A stretch of DNA of 64,000 bases, taken from Nematocida homosporus (lineage: Eukaryota > Microsporidia). The DNA is taken from positions 1 through 64,000 of the forward strand of contig NW_026250685.1 of NCBI RefSeq assembly GCF_024244095.1, given 5' to 3'. Under the pieces are notes generated by a model. The model was given only the letters and a program-made list of their open reading frames with translations, had not been told where the DNA came from and did not search any database. This document shows, piece by piece, positions 8,681 through 18,312 of the stretch. Position 1 is the stretch's first letter. The number at the start of each line of letters is the position of its first letter. Both the position numbers and the translations under genes were made by a program.

Positions 8681-10531
8681 TTGATGATCAATTTATTAAG
8701 AGAGGCTGGGAAATGGATGGAATGTAGTAATGGAGAGATATGCTGGACTAAAAAAAAGATGCAAGAACGAGCGGAGATTGTGGAAAAGTTAGGCTGTTTT
8801 ATTGCGGGACCGCATCGGAGATCTCTTTATGCCACTTTGGACTCCTTTTTGGGTCAGTCTGAGATGCAGGGAGATCTTTCGGCTTATACGCGGTTGCAAG
8901 CTATGAAAGCATATGCACTGGCGGCGGATGGTAAGATTGAAGAGACTCGGGAGTTCTTGTCGGGAAAAGATCTGGTGAAGTTTCGGTCGGTTTTGCAAGA
9001 GACGGGTTTGGAACAAATAATGATGCGTACGGCTTTGCGGTGTTTGGATCGAATTGGGGATATGAAAGGGTTTATGGATAATGCGAGTGAGGAAGAGAAG
9101 TTTGAAGTGGCCGTCTTAGAAAAGGATTATAAACTGGCTCAACGGTATGGTGCTCATCTTATTTCGACTTCGAGTTCGTTTGCGGTTTTGGCGGTTATTT
9201 TGGCTGGGGATGAGAAGATGCCGAGTTTACTGGGTTGGTTGTTGGATAAAGCTGTGATTAATGCCTCTTTGTTGCGGTTGCTTTATCGGTTGGGTCTTGG
9301 TATGGAAGTGATTAAGAAGTATTTGGGTAAATGTGCTCGTGACTTTCCCTTCTACTTGCTTTTACGGGATTTATTGGTGGGTGGTGAAGATATTTCGGTT
9401 TGGGTAGATGTGGTGGAAGGCCCGGACTCTTGTTGGTTGGCCGGGTATAAGTTGCTGAGTTATTTGGATGATTGGCTGATTTATGCTTGGTTGATTGAGC
9501 AGCGGAAGCAGGGAATGGAAAATCGGTGGGAAGATTGTTTTGAGGTGGTTGCAGTGGAGAAGTCGGTTAATCGGCGGCGGTACTTGATGGAGACTCGGCC
9601 TAGTCCGGAAAGTCTTTTGGATTTTGCTCGTACTTCGGCCACGGTTGAGTTGAGTTTGCCTGTTTGGAGACGAATGTCGGTGGCTGAGCAAGAGATGGTC
9701 TTGGCTAAAGCAGATTTGGTTGTGCATTGGAAGATTCGGGTTCTGTCGGAACAGGTGCCAATTCCCTGGGAGATGGATGTATTGAGCCGGTTTTTAGAGT
9801 CGGTTGATGACGTTTTGTTTTTGGTTGGATCTTTAGTGGCGAGGCGAACTGAAGAAGACTTGTTATTGGCTTTGGTTTTGCTTTATGCGCTGCGTAAGAA
9901 TTACTCTTCTTTTGAACCGAATTTGGTTCTTTGTGTGTTAATGAGGTACTTCTTGATGTGTGATAAGGTGGCTGAACTTTTTGTTGGGCTTGATCCACAA
10001 CATGTTCAGTTAGAAACAATTTCTTATCTTTGGAGTGATGTTCACATCTTATTACAGAAAGATAATCTTCATTTAGAACAGTCTTATACCCATACAAGAA
10101 GTCAGTTAATTGCTAATGCTAATAATGCTTTACTAGGTCTGGTTCAAAAAGATCAATGTGCCCAGGCAGTTTCTTTACTTAAGTATCGAGATGCTTTGCT
10201 TAGTTCGGCTATTAACCAACAAATAGTCAGTCGTACGCTTAAGGACTCGCCTATTTCTTCGGCTCAGAATGTACTGATTAAGCCTGCTCAGTATATCTTC
10301 CGTAAAGTTACCGAGTCGCCCACTATTAATTCGTCTCCCTCCGTTCTTATAACGATTGATAGTATTCCAGCTGAGTACAATCAAGATTCGCTTCATTCTT
10401 TATTCTGGCAGGCAGTTGATCTTCTAACTTCCCATTCCCCCATTGAAATAGACAAAAATGACATGCACGATCTCTACACGTGGCTCTCAGATGCCCAGCA
10501 AGAAGCCTTCAAAATCTTAGGATCCACTTAA
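8681..10531 (+). CDS. NatB auxiliary subunit-like alpha-solenoid (Mdm20/Naa25-like)
   Basis: A 616-residue, almost wholly helical protein without membrane segments. The C-terminal half contains LDPQHVQLETISYLWSDVHI (near residues 438-457), which resembles the 'KHIQLDTLGYL' signature of the non-catalytic NatB subunit Mdm20/Naa25. Helical repeats upstream are compatible with the TPR/solenoid body of that family. The subunit would dock the Naa20 catalytic subunit at the ribosome for N-terminal acetylation of MD/ME/MN/MQ proteins. The assignment rests on one motif and overall character, so another solenoid scaffold is possible. Two ATGs are adjacent at the start. AATAAA occurs about 45 bases after the stop. 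Confidence 0.42.
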   Translation: MMINLLREAGKWMECSNGEICWTKKKMQERAEIVEKLGCFIAGPHRRSLYATLDSFLGQSEMQGDLSAYTRLQAMKAYALAADGKIEETREFLSGKDLVKFRSVLQETGLEQIMMRTALRCLDRIGDMKGFMDNASEEEKFEVAVLEKDYKLAQRYGAHLISTSSSFAVLAVILAGDEKMPSLLGWLLDKAVINASLLRLLYRLGLGMEVIKKYLGKCARDFPFYLLLRDLLVGGEDISVWVDVVEGPDSCWLAGYKLLSYLDDWLIYAWLIEQRKQGMENRWEDCFEVVAVEKSVNRRRYLMETRPSPESLLDFARTSATVELSLPVWRRMSVAEQEMVLAKADLVVHWKIRVLSEQVPIPWEMDVLSRFLESVDDVLFLVGSLVARRTEEDLLLALVLLYALRKNYSSFEPNLVLCVLMRYFLMCDKVAELFVGLDPQHVQLETISYLWSDVHILLQKDNLHLEQSYTHTRSQLIANANNALLGLVQKDQCAQAVSLLKYRDALLSSAINQQIVSRTLKDSPISSAQNVLIKPAQYIFRKVTESPTINSSPSVLITIDSIPAEYNQDSLHSLFWQAVDLLTSHSPIEIDKNDMHDLYTWLSDAQQEAFKILGST

Positions 10532-11409
10532 GGCCAATACCAATCAACTCTTCTTCTATGGCCATATCATGCATGAATAAACAACTTTAACAACAATGTT
10601 TCAACGGACGTGTTCTTTTATTAACATACTATCCCAATACTTAAACCAATACTTAAACCAATCCCACCCTATCCTAAACCAACACAACACAATATATTTG
10701 TGATTTTATATACTAACTCTTATCTATTTTCAACTATAAACTTCAATTTAACCACCTACCAAATTATTAAAACAATTAACTCCCCAACAATTTCAGAAAA
10801 AGTACTCTTCTACTTTCATTTTATCCTAATATTAACCCACTAATTCAATTCAACATAATAGGATATCCGAAATTGGGCATTCCAAGATAGATGGGATAAA
10901 AAGTAATAAAGAGGTGCTTTATTAGTACGGGGTCCAAAGTACGTCATTCTTTGTTTACAACCATAGCTCCTTGAACTATGACAGCGGCATCGTATTGGGT
11001 TTAAATGGAGATAAACACAAGTCAGCATATCTTTAATTCTCATCAGCCGTTTCAAGAGTGAAGGCGTTATTGGGTTAGCAATTCGTGCCACAAATACCAA
11101 CTCAAACCAACTCAATACTAACACCAACTCAACTCAATGTCATACTGGAATACTCCCGAAGAACGTTCAGCCTGGCTATGCTCTGGTAGAGTACTATTGG
11201 TCGAAAAGGACATGTTTCCTATGGGCCTGGCACAAACTAACATTAATGCTATCAAATACTAACCCAATGAATTGGCCTTATCTTTATTCACGCAACAAGA
11301 CGCCTCGAATCCTGCTATAAGGCTCCCGCCCCTCGCCAAAACCATCCTCTTAGGTTGATAAGGGAGAATTATGATCGCGAATAAAGAATACGATAACTTT
11401 GCTGGACAT
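10532..11409. other. Long intergenic region, complex in the middle
   Basis: Repeat-type sequence at 10610-10700 and 11090-11140. The stretch 10860-11080 and 11150-11400 is not repetitive but contains no convincing gene or tRNA. A 60-base part at about 10985-11050 resembles 50150-50210 (see findings). Confidence 0.4.
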
Positions 11410-12741
11410 TTAGGATAGCTTATCTGGAGTCATCATAAAACTATCCCAGAGCAGATTATGCAAACCATGGAAAGAGATAAGTTCGTTAGATCTTAGTTCT
11501 GAGGGTCCTGTAGATGACGAAGCTCGGCCTAGATACTCAACACACTCGTGAATGCTAGTAGAACTATTGGCTGATACAGCTGAAGGATTTGTGAGTTTGT
11601 GTTTTAATGTACCCAAGACATGCAATATATATTCGATTTGTTCTGTTGTTATATCTAAATCCTTAACCCAATCCTTAACCTCACTGAGAGGTATAGATGG
11701 AGCACCTTTGGGTCCCATGCCAGCCTCACTGAACATATATGATCGTTGCACCAAGAGGCCTACTTTAGAACGCCAATCCCATTGCCAATCCAGAACGTAA
11801 GCATCATTGAAAGTATTGTATATCTTGTTTACGGCTGCATCAACTGGCATGCTTTTTACGATATTAGGAATGTTTAGATTCACCAGTGCTTCCAGTTTAC
11901 CCTTCCAGTGATTGTTGACCTCAAACTTGTAGTACTTTCCTAGGGGCGTCTTAGGAAGGTTTAAGAAGGAAAGGATCTTCAGCTGGGACCTTAAAATACG
12001 ATACAAGAAGTGCCTAAACTGTCTTTCTGCACAGAAAGTCTCTTCAGTCGGATCAGGATTGTCTATAATCCTTTTTCCAATTTCAACGGCGCTTTTGATG
12101 CCACTTTTAGTTAAACCTCCCGCGGGTTCCCAAGTTGTGTAAAACATAGCTACACTCCGCATTATATCACAAAAGAAGTAGATACCGGTTAGGTCACCCC
12201 TTTTATCAAGCAGACCATTAGTTGCCGTGGCATATAGTGCAGCTACTTCTTCATTTGTGATGGAATCTGAAAAGGTTTGAAGCGCCTTAATATATCTTCT
12301 AGCTATAGGTAGAATTGCGACAAAGCGGTGTATTGCTTCTTCTGTCGCCGTTATTAAGGTATCCTTTTCAAGGTCAAAGGGGCAAGAGTTGTACTTAGGA
12401 CTCGAGATCGGGCGGCAGTGACTTAGTATCGCAGCAGACATAGGGTTGTTATAAAAGTCTGGTGAAGCTTGCCAAAACATATCGGCCCATCCTTTCGCCC
12501 AATTCTCTACTGTTGTTCCCGGGCCTCTATCAAAAAGAAGGTTACCAATGGCCTTTGATTGTGGACATTGTGGGTTAGTGTCATATTCAACTGCAGCAAA
12601 ATCAATCACTGCACTATCGTTTTTCATAATGCAATTATCCAGCGACTTTGAATGTAGTATATCTTCAGCAATAGCAGCTTTTCCTGCCCAACTCAACAAC
12701 CAAGCAAGAGTAATTCCCAGAAACTCAAAAGACAATTTCAT
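11410..12741 (-). CDS. Orphan secreted protein, CxERQLRHFLYR family, member 1
   Basis: I recognise no described family. The 443-residue product starts with a signal peptide (MKLSFEFLGITLAWLLSW, cleavage likely near residue 25). A cysteine pair block follows (ILSHCRPISSPKYNSCPFDLE, near residue 105). The core motif is FCAERQFRHFLYRILRSQL near residue 236, followed by LPKTPLGKYYKF. A C-terminal STSIHECVEYL block ends the shared part. Three other genes in the window share the core motif and, in two cases, all of these blocks. Unlike members 2 and 3, the C-terminus is short with no clear terminal membrane helix, so it may be freely secreted. The leader immediately before ATG reads AAAAAGAGAGAT, shared with member 3. 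Confidence 0.7.
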   Translation of the reverse strand: MKLSFEFLGITLAWLLSWAGKAAIAEDILHSKSLDNCIMKNDSAVIDFAAVEYDTNPQCPQSKAIGNLLFDRGPGTTVENWAKGWADMFWQASPDFYNNPMSAAILSHCRPISSPKYNSCPFDLEKDTLITATEEAIHRFVAILPIARRYIKALQTFSDSITNEEVAALYATATNGLLDKRGDLTGIYFFCDIMRSVAMFYTTWEPAGGLTKSGIKSAVEIGKRIIDNPDPTEETFCAERQFRHFLYRILRSQLKILSFLNLPKTPLGKYYKFEVNNHWKGKLEALVNLNIPNIVKSMPVDAAVNKIYNTFNDAYVLDWQWDWRSKVGLLVQRSYMFSEAGMGPKGAPSIPLSEVKDWVKDLDITTEQIEYILHVLGTLKHKLTNPSAVSANSSTSIHECVEYLGRASSSTGPSELRSNELISFHGLHNLLWDSFMMTPDKLS

Positions 12742-13473
12742 ATCTCTCTTTTTATCTTAAAATATATACCCTTAACCGTGCCAAAAGTGATATCTGAGCA
12801 TTATATTCAGATGGAGTAATATCAACTTAATATCAACTTAATACCAACTTAATACAATACAATGTAGTAGAAGCCCGTCCTTATCTCTAACGAAACTCAT
12901 CAAATATAAATAAACCTAGCTTAATTCTAGTGTCCTTGCCGGCCTCCACTTTAAAGTGAGTAAAGTGAGTTCTCTACTAGGCCAAAGTTCGGCAATACTT
13001 ATCGGCCTAGCACTGATCGCAACGAGTAAGATTAAAATCTCGAATTAGAAATCCCAACTTCAGACTAGTATTTATACTCTGAGTTGGCAAACTATCTCAA
13101 GATAACGTACAACAGTTACAGTATAAGTTATTGAAACCCAACTCAACAAAATACTAACTCAAGCAACTAAAGTTGAATAAACTATATCCCAGTCACTTCA
13201 AAATCAATCTATGCTTGAATATAATTAGTTGTACTCCTTTCCAATAACCCAATAACCAACTCAACTCAACTCAACCCAACCCAACCCAACCCAACTCAAA
13301 TACTCACACAATTATAGTAATTACAAAGACCCATCTAATTAGGCATCTTTATTTCTCATTCTGCGACTTTCAAATTAGACATCTCACAACTATTATCTCC
13401 AGTTAATTCAACCCAACTCAACTCAAATCAAACCCAAACACAAACCCAACACAATACTAAATCTAATTTAATT
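12742..13473. other. Intergenic region with complex core and hairpin
   Basis: AACTTAA-type repeat flanks (12820-12860, 13250-13450). The core at 12880-13140 is non-repetitive and contains a perfect 7-bp inverted repeat, CTAGGCC at 12977-12983 and GGCCTAG at 13004-13010, with a 20-base loop. No known RNA family recognised. Confidence 0.4.
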
Positions 13474-13704
13474 CTACTCCAATCGTTGCAGCAACAACTC
13501 TCGGGCCTCATTTATCTTTTGCGCAATCTCACGACTACCACCTCTATCTGGATGATTACGCATTAATAAATCCCGATAATTACGAGTGATTTCATCAATG
13601 CCACTGCTTAAGCTAACACCTAGAATAGCAGCAGCCTCTTTAGAAGTCATAACTTCTAGAAAGCCTTGTTGACAACCCAGATAGCGCAAGAGACTAGCCA
13701 ACAT
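13474..13704 (-). CDS. PAM18: Pam18/Tim14-type J-protein (mitosome import motor)
   Basis: A 76-residue protein that is nearly all J domain. The HPD triad is at residues 51-53 within NHPDRGGS, followed by AQKINEAREL. The start of the domain, SKEAAAILGV, is the Pam18/Tim14 pattern. In mitochondria this protein stimulates Hsp70 at the TIM23 channel, and microsporidian mitosomes keep a reduced version of that motor. The transmembrane helix that normally precedes the J domain is not visible: only about 20 residues precede it, and the upstream gene starts 30 bases away, leaving no room for an extension. It is divergent from the proteasome gene with 30 bases between starts. Confidence 0.8.
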   Translation of the reverse strand: MLASLLRYLGCQQGFLEVMTSKEAAAILGVSLSSGIDEITRNYRDLLMRNHPDRGGSREIAQKINEARELLLQRLE

Positions 13705-13734
13705 TCCTTTTCTCTGCTCTGTTTTTAATTTACA
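13705..13734. promoter_or_regulatory. 30-bp bidirectional promoter, Pam18 / proteasome alpha
   Basis: The two ATGs face away from each other with only 30 bases between them, so both core promoters must overlap here or extend into the coding sequences. The interval contains a T-rich TTTTTAATTT tract. Confidence 0.55.
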
Positions 13735-14442
13735 ATGAGCGAAGAGCGTGTTAGCAGTGCATTTACTGAAGAAGGGACTTTATTACAAGTTGAGTATGCT
13801 CTTGAAGCATCTAAAAAGGGAATGTCTTGTGTAGTACTATATGGCAAAGAAGGAATAGCTATGGCAGCTGCTAAAAGAGTACCTGAGAAGCTTATGGATG
13901 CTAATTATCTATCAAGTTTCGTTGAAATTCTACCTGGACTTGTAGCTATTACTACTGGATACCAAATGGATGTACAAGAGACAGTAATGCGTCTAAAAAA
14001 GGATGCAGTTGATTTTGCTTATGATTTAGGCCGCGATCCCACTCCAGATCTAGTTTGTCGTCGTATGGCCGATCGGTGGCAGCGCAAGACGCAAGAGAGT
14101 CATATGCGACTGCCTGGTGTTGCTTTAGCCGTAGTGGGGTATGAAAAGGGTCAACCTCTGATATACTATACGGACTGTTCTGGGACTTTACTGCCATGTA
14201 AGGGTATGGCCTTTGGTGAGGGCGGGTCAGCCATGCAAAAGCAGCTGGAAAAGATATACAAGCCAGAGAGTACTAATGATGAAATTCTTGAGCAGGCCCT
14301 AGATGCTCTTTCTAAAGCACTTGGTGCGGACTATTTAGCTACTAATGTTGAGTTGGCTTTATTGGCTAAAGATAAGAAACTGGAGCGTATGGAGACGGAT
14401 AAGATTGATTCTTTATTGGTTTTGATTGCGGAAAAGGAGTAG
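13735..14442 (+). CDS. 20S proteasome alpha subunit, probably alpha-1
   Basis: A 235-residue proteasome alpha-type subunit. The N-terminal alpha signature FTEEGTLLQVEYALEA is present. The region LVCRRMADRWQRKTQESHMRLPGVALAVVGYE resembles alpha-1 (PSMA6/Scl1), where 'LCKRIAD..QVYTQ..EMRPLG' is usual. The GEGGSAMQKQLEK segment fits the alpha subunit helix region. Alpha subunits form the outer gated rings of the 20S core and carry no catalytic threonine. Family membership is certain, but the subtype is a judgement by eye. Downstream is TTGAGTT-type repeat without AATAAA close to the stop. Confidence 0.88.
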   Translation: MSEERVSSAFTEEGTLLQVEYALEASKKGMSCVVLYGKEGIAMAAAKRVPEKLMDANYLSSFVEILPGLVAITTGYQMDVQETVMRLKKDAVDFAYDLGRDPTPDLVCRRMADRWQRKTQESHMRLPGVALAVVGYEKGQPLIYYTDCSGTLLPCKGMAFGEGGSAMQKQLEKIYKPESTNDEILEQALDALSKALGADYLATNVELALLAKDKKLERMETDKIDSLLVLIAEKE

Positions 14443-14576
14443 TAAGATAGGATTGAGTTGAGTTTGTGAAGGTTCGATTGGGATTATGACGTGGTGAGAT
14501 AGTGGTTGTACTTATGAGATAGTGAGATAGTTGTACTGAGACTAATTAAAAAGGACTTGGAGTAATACTAACTCAA

Positions 14577-14900
14577 ATGGGTCTTAATTGGCCAGCTAAT
14601 AAACCTCTTCTTTTCCAAACAAATGAAATGAAGCAAACTAGGAGTTTGTCTTGGCGTAGATTGGGCTTATTGTTTATTTGTTGTTTGCTGCTGGGGTATG
14701 TCTGGTACTTGGTGCCGCATAAGCTAGTTTGTTTGTTCTTGGTAGGAGGTTTGATAGGTGGAGGGATTGTTGGTCGGGCAGTTGCACTAGGGGTTAAAAC
14801 ACCACGTATAACTAGTGGTGAGTACAATCTGTTTATGAGTAGTTGTAAGCAAGATATGGAGCGATTGGTGCAGAGGCATCAATTAGTAAATGGAATGTAA
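14577..14900 (+). CDS. Small two-helix membrane protein, unknown
   Basis: 107 residues or, from the second Met at codon 18 (position 14628), 90 residues. Two hydrophobic helices separated by a short turn lie around residues 28-46 and 51-70 (LFICCLLLGYVWYL and CLFLVGGLIGGGIVG), followed by a polar tail of about 35 residues. Glycine spacing in the second helix suggests helix packing. AATAAA is present 16 bases after the stop, which supports it as a real transcript. I do not recognise the family. Confidence 0.5.
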   Translation: MGLNWPANKPLLFQTNEMKQTRSLSWRRLGLLFICCLLLGYVWYLVPHKLVCLFLVGGLIGGGIVGRAVALGVKTPRITSGEYNLFMSSCKQDMERLVQRHQLVNGM

Positions 14901-15060
14901 CAAACAAATGAATAAAGAGTTTACTATTGAGTTGAGTTAGGTTGGGGTGGTATTGGTATTGGGTTGGGTGGTATTGGGGTGGTATTGAGTTGGGGTGAGT
15001 AAGATAGCATATATTGACTAAGCAGTAAGTACGTAAGTGGATGTTAAATGATCTGGTTTA

Positions 15061-15594
15061 TTATTGCGGTTGGGTTGGTGTGGATGCTGAGTGGGTTTGG
15101 GTATTGATGAATTTGGCACATTCGGGATGGGGAAGGTTTCCTTCATTATTTAGGAAGGTGCAGAATGAACAAGTATCCACTTCAGTTTTGGCAGTTAGAA
15201 CAGTAGCCTTTTCGATTTTGGTTCGCTTAGAAAGAAGATAGTGGTTGTTCTTGAGAACAATCCAGTTATTAGCTAAGAGTTCTTGGGCGATAGGACAGGT
15301 GCTTAAGGAACTGCTGGGAAGACCATTAGGAGTTTTAGCAATAGAACAGAGAATATCAAGAGCTGCGGTTTCTTGGGCAGTAGAAAGTCTGTCTGGTTCT
15401 GAGAGAGCAATTGCAATTAAAGTTTGGCCATCGCACCATTGACTGATTTTGATTCCAAATAAAGCAGCATATTTTTGAAGTTGGGCAATATCATCAGATT
15501 TGAGGTTATAGGAGTCTTTACGAATTTCAGACTCTTCCATGAGGGCATAGAAGGCAGGAACCAGGTCAGTAGTTGGACTGTTCTCCTCGATCAT
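15061..15594 (-). CDS. Nse1-like SMC5/6 complex subunit, tentative
   Basis: 177 residues, soluble. The segment AQELLANNWIVLKNNHYLLSKRTKIE (about residues 107-132) resembles the winged-helix end of Nse1, where a 'W-hydrophobic ... xLGPRtxxEL' pattern precedes the RING. After it, C-x2-C and a later H-x3-C (CSFC, HPEC) could be a reduced zinc site, much smaller than the Nse1 RING. Nse1 is the ubiquitin-ligase-like subunit of the SMC5/6 DNA repair complex. The call is weak and rests on these two features. The upstream gene ends 14 bases before this start, and that gap contains AAATTTTA. Confidence 0.35.
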   Translation of the reverse strand: MIEENSPTTDLVPAFYALMEESEIRKDSYNLKSDDIAQLQKYAALFGIKISQWCDGQTLIAIALSEPDRLSTAQETAALDILCSIAKTPNGLPSSSLSTCPIAQELLANNWIVLKNNHYLLSKRTKIEKATVLTAKTEVDTCSFCTFLNNEGNLPHPECAKFINTQTHSASTPTQPQ

Positions 15595-15608
15595 CGTAAA
15601 ATTTCTTC

Positions 15609-16367
15609 TCAGTTGGACTTTCCACTAATACGAAGCATGATTGAGCTGAGTACATTACAGGCAGAAAGAACCAAGAATTCATAGAAGACAAAGAGGCCAA
15701 TCAGTCGCCAATTGGGGAGAGTAGTGAAAAGAGAGGTGAATGTAGATAGAGTGAAGGCTGGTTTAGCAAATGAGATGTAAGCTAATAAAGAATATAAAGC
15801 AGTTAGTATAGTTGGGGCTGTGTATTCACCAATAGGTGGGGCGGGTAGGGAGTGTTGGTGTCTTTTGAGTTGGGGAATACCAAGTAGTAAGTGGCCGATA
15901 AAGAGCCCTGGGAGGGCATTTTGGGACCAAAACGGAATGCTGACTAGTTGGGCTAGGCCGTGGAAATAGTTGCCGTGGCTTTGAAGGATGTAAGTATAGA
16001 TAAGAGAGGGAACTATAACTAGAGTAATAGGCAAGGTGGCCCAAAGAAGATAGTACTTAATCTCATGTAGGGCACACAACCAGGGGACATTATGGTGATC
16101 GGAAGTATCAACACCATAGACTAGAGAGAGGATACATAGGGCGGCATGGAGGTATCGGTTGTGATAAAAGATGTATTGAGTTGGTTTTTCAAAATCAGCG
16201 TTATCACTGGGGTCATAAATTGACCAGGTAACACTCTGGTAAAAAAGAAGCGCAACCACAACAACAAACAGGCCGGTCATACCGTAATATAACAATCGGG
16301 GCTTGGCTACGCTTAGTGTTTTATTGTTTGTGGCACTTGAATATATTTGCTTGGCAATTTTGGACAT
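15609..16367 (-). CDS. Multi-pass membrane protein, FAR-17a/AIG1-like group, copy A
   Basis: 252 residues with about six hydrophobic helices. By position and pattern it aligns with the two proteins at 18313-19125 and 19648-20361: a YLHAALCILSL helix, a long helix ending in VPSLIY (the others have IPLIFW and GLFWPVWW), and a following helix starting LPGLFIGHLLLG, where the others have HGIPSVFLLVEFFLG and HGLPVLFLGLDYLFL. The usual histidine of that motif is replaced here by N-A (QNALPG). The overall layout resembles FAR-17a/AIG1/ADTRP membrane hydrolases, whose conserved His is catalytic, so this copy may be inactive. Assignment is tentative. Confidence 0.45.
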   Translation of the reverse strand: MSKIAKQIYSSATNNKTLSVAKPRLLYYGMTGLFVVVVALLFYQSVTWSIYDPSDNADFEKPTQYIFYHNRYLHAALCILSLVYGVDTSDHHNVPWLCALHEIKYYLLWATLPITLVIVPSLIYTYILQSHGNYFHGLAQLVSIPFWSQNALPGLFIGHLLLGIPQLKRHQHSLPAPPIGEYTAPTILTALYSLLAYISFAKPAFTLSTFTSLFTTLPNWRLIGLFVFYEFLVLSACNVLSSIMLRISGKSN

Positions 16368-16676
16368 ATCGGTATATTTGATGGGGTATATATAGCTAAT
16401 TTGTGGTCGTAACTTTAACTTTCTGCCAGGGATTTTCTATTTTCCTAATTGGGAAGTGACTTATTTCCTTTTTAGGAAGTGATTGTTTTGTTTTTGCTTA
16501 GTGATCAAAATTAGTTCGAAATTAGGCAATATTGGGCTAAGATTTACGGGTTTACGGCAGTAGATTTATTAGTTATATTAGGTTGAGTTGGGCTGGTTTA
16601 TGGTAGATTGGTAGGTAGTTGAACCTGTTAAAACTAAACCAATCTGGCCGTGTTAGAGAAAGCAAGTAAAGTTGAA
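16368..16676. other. Intergenic with CArG-like box
   Basis: Contains CCTAATTGGG at about 16444 and a perfect CC(A/T)6GG site, CCTTTTTAGG, near 16467, followed by TTGAGTT-type repeat at 16560-16620. No gene seen. Confidence 0.45.
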
Positions 16677-18125
16677 CTATGGTTGTGGCCCGAACAGATG
16701 AGTGAAATGGGCCCAGAATAAACTGCTAATAGCTCCATAGAGCAGGAGAGGATTAAACACACCCCAAGGTCTGAGAGAGAAAGCAGATGATGGGCTTGGT
16801 GTGGTGTTATTATCCTCAGTCATTTCCATATCATCCTGATCCTTCGTTGTATTCTTGCCCTTAGTAATTGTCATATCATTCATAGTCATTTCGGCGGTAC
16901 ATTGCTCTGCGTTTGTTGTGGCAACGACATAGTCCACACACTCGTGAATGCTGGAGGAGGTCTGAGATTTGATCGTCAGAGCATCAATGTTTGCATAGAA
17001 TGCCTTTACACCATCTAACACATACTTTACATGGTCTAACAATGCATCCAGATCGGCAGATATGGCTTTAACCTCTGAAACTGTAAAGTCCGCATGGCTA
17101 TTAGGTTCGTCTATATGATTGCTTAAGTTGGTAAGACGCATATCTATTGGGTCCACGTGCTGCGTCCAGTCCGACCATGTCACATTCTTGGCACTATTTA
17201 TAGCTTGGTATATATGGTTGACGGCCCTTTCTGTCGGCATATCTTTGATAGCATTAAGCACGCATAGATTTAACAGGGGAGTTAAAGCACTCATTGTGGC
17301 AGTACTAAGCTTAAACTGGACATACTTACCCAATGGGGTATTAGGCATGTTAATAAAGCTAGCAATATACAACTGTGATCTTAGGACACGATACAAGAAA
17401 TGTCTAAGCTGCCTCTCTAAACAAACGTTTTTGATAGTTGCGGCTGAGGACTCGCTTATAACCGCCTTCCACTGGCTAACGGCATTTTTGATATCATTAC
17501 TAGTTAAATCCCTAAAGTCGCATTGGTCACTGCTAAACTTAATAACCCCTAGAAGGATAGAGATAGGGCGTTGGCCCACATCGTCTATCACATCGAGATT
17601 CTTAGGACGTGCATCCTTGAATAAGGTGTTAAGTTGGTTATTTGTGACAGTGCCATTTAGCTTTTTAAGGTCGTTAGAAAACGTTCGGATATGATCAAAA
17701 GGAATTTGAAGCTCTGAGTTTAGTTGATTGTCTCTATCCCTTAGCAGACCAATCTCAAGATCAACTTCACACTGTTGGAGAGTTGGTATGATAATTTCCC
17801 GGCAATGTTCAACCATTACAAGGGCCTGCTGGTTCTTTGTCGAGCCAAAACCGCCCCTATTCCTTACTTCAGACCAATCAGTATTCCAGCTGAACACAAC
17901 GTCAGACCCAAAAGCATCTTCACCCGGATCATCGGTACCGTATTGTTGACACCTTGGGTTAGCAGAATAATCGATTATTCTAGAACTAATCCGTGATCCA
18001 CTCTCATCTACGAGACAGTGACTTAACAGCGTTGCATCTGGCATATCTTGCGCCTTACTCACTTTACCAGTCCAGCCCAGTAGCCAGGTCAAAACAACTC
18101 CTATTAATTCAAAAGAAGGCCTCAT
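16677..18125 (-). CDS. Orphan secreted protein, CxERQLRHFLYR family, member 2
   Basis: 482 residues, no described family recognised. Signal peptide MRPSFELIGVVLTWLLGW, mature part beginning after about residue 25. Shared blocks in order: a Cys pair (VEHCREI ... QQCEVDLE, near residue 105-122), the core VCLERQLRHFLYRVLRSQL (near 233), INMPNTPLGKYVQF, and SSSIHECVDYV (near 395). The Met/Asn/Thr-rich segment after that (about 405-445) is variable. The C-terminus has a hydrophobic stretch (FNPLLLYGAISSLFW) that may be a membrane anchor or a GPI-type signal. All four family members are on the minus strand. The pre-ATG leader is AAAAATAGAT, close to the other members. Confidence 0.7.
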   Translation of the reverse strand: MRPSFELIGVVLTWLLGWTGKVSKAQDMPDATLLSHCLVDESGSRISSRIIDYSANPRCQQYGTDDPGEDAFGSDVVFSWNTDWSEVRNRGGFGSTKNQQALVMVEHCREIIIPTLQQCEVDLEIGLLRDRDNQLNSELQIPFDHIRTFSNDLKKLNGTVTNNQLNTLFKDARPKNLDVIDDVGQRPISILLGVIKFSSDQCDFRDLTSNDIKNAVSQWKAVISESSAATIKNVCLERQLRHFLYRVLRSQLYIASFINMPNTPLGKYVQFKLSTATMSALTPLLNLCVLNAIKDMPTERAVNHIYQAINSAKNVTWSDWTQHVDPIDMRLTNLSNHIDEPNSHADFTVSEVKAISADLDALLDHVKYVLDGVKAFYANIDALTIKSQTSSSIHECVDYVVATTNAEQCTAEMTMNDMTITKGKNTTKDQDDMEMTEDNNTTPSPSSAFSLRPWGVFNPLLLYGAISSLFWAHFTHLFGPQP

Positions 18126-18312
18126 ATCTATTTTTGTTTTCTAAAGCAGATATTTATACCCTCTTCAAAACTGATCTACGATCATCGCTTTATCAAAACA
18201 AGACAATTTATTTCTTATCTATTGTAACAAAAACCAAAGTCTACCAAGTACTTAAATATAAACCAATAAATTACATCTGTATTGTCATTGTCTCTATTAA
18301 CAAAGTAGAAAG

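Noticed and set aside
10840..11127. 95-codon open frame on the minus strand
   Set aside because: No family pattern, begins in pentamer repeat, and the sequence lacks any coherent domain or AATAAA.
11160..11300. tRNA-like pieces (TCGAATCC, GGTAGAGTAC)
   Set aside because: The arms do not form a T-stem with a seven-base loop, and no acceptor stem pairs.
12930..13060. 37-codon frame with a hydrophobic centre upstream of secreted member 1
   Set aside because: It has no ATG and lies between stops; not distinguishable from chance.
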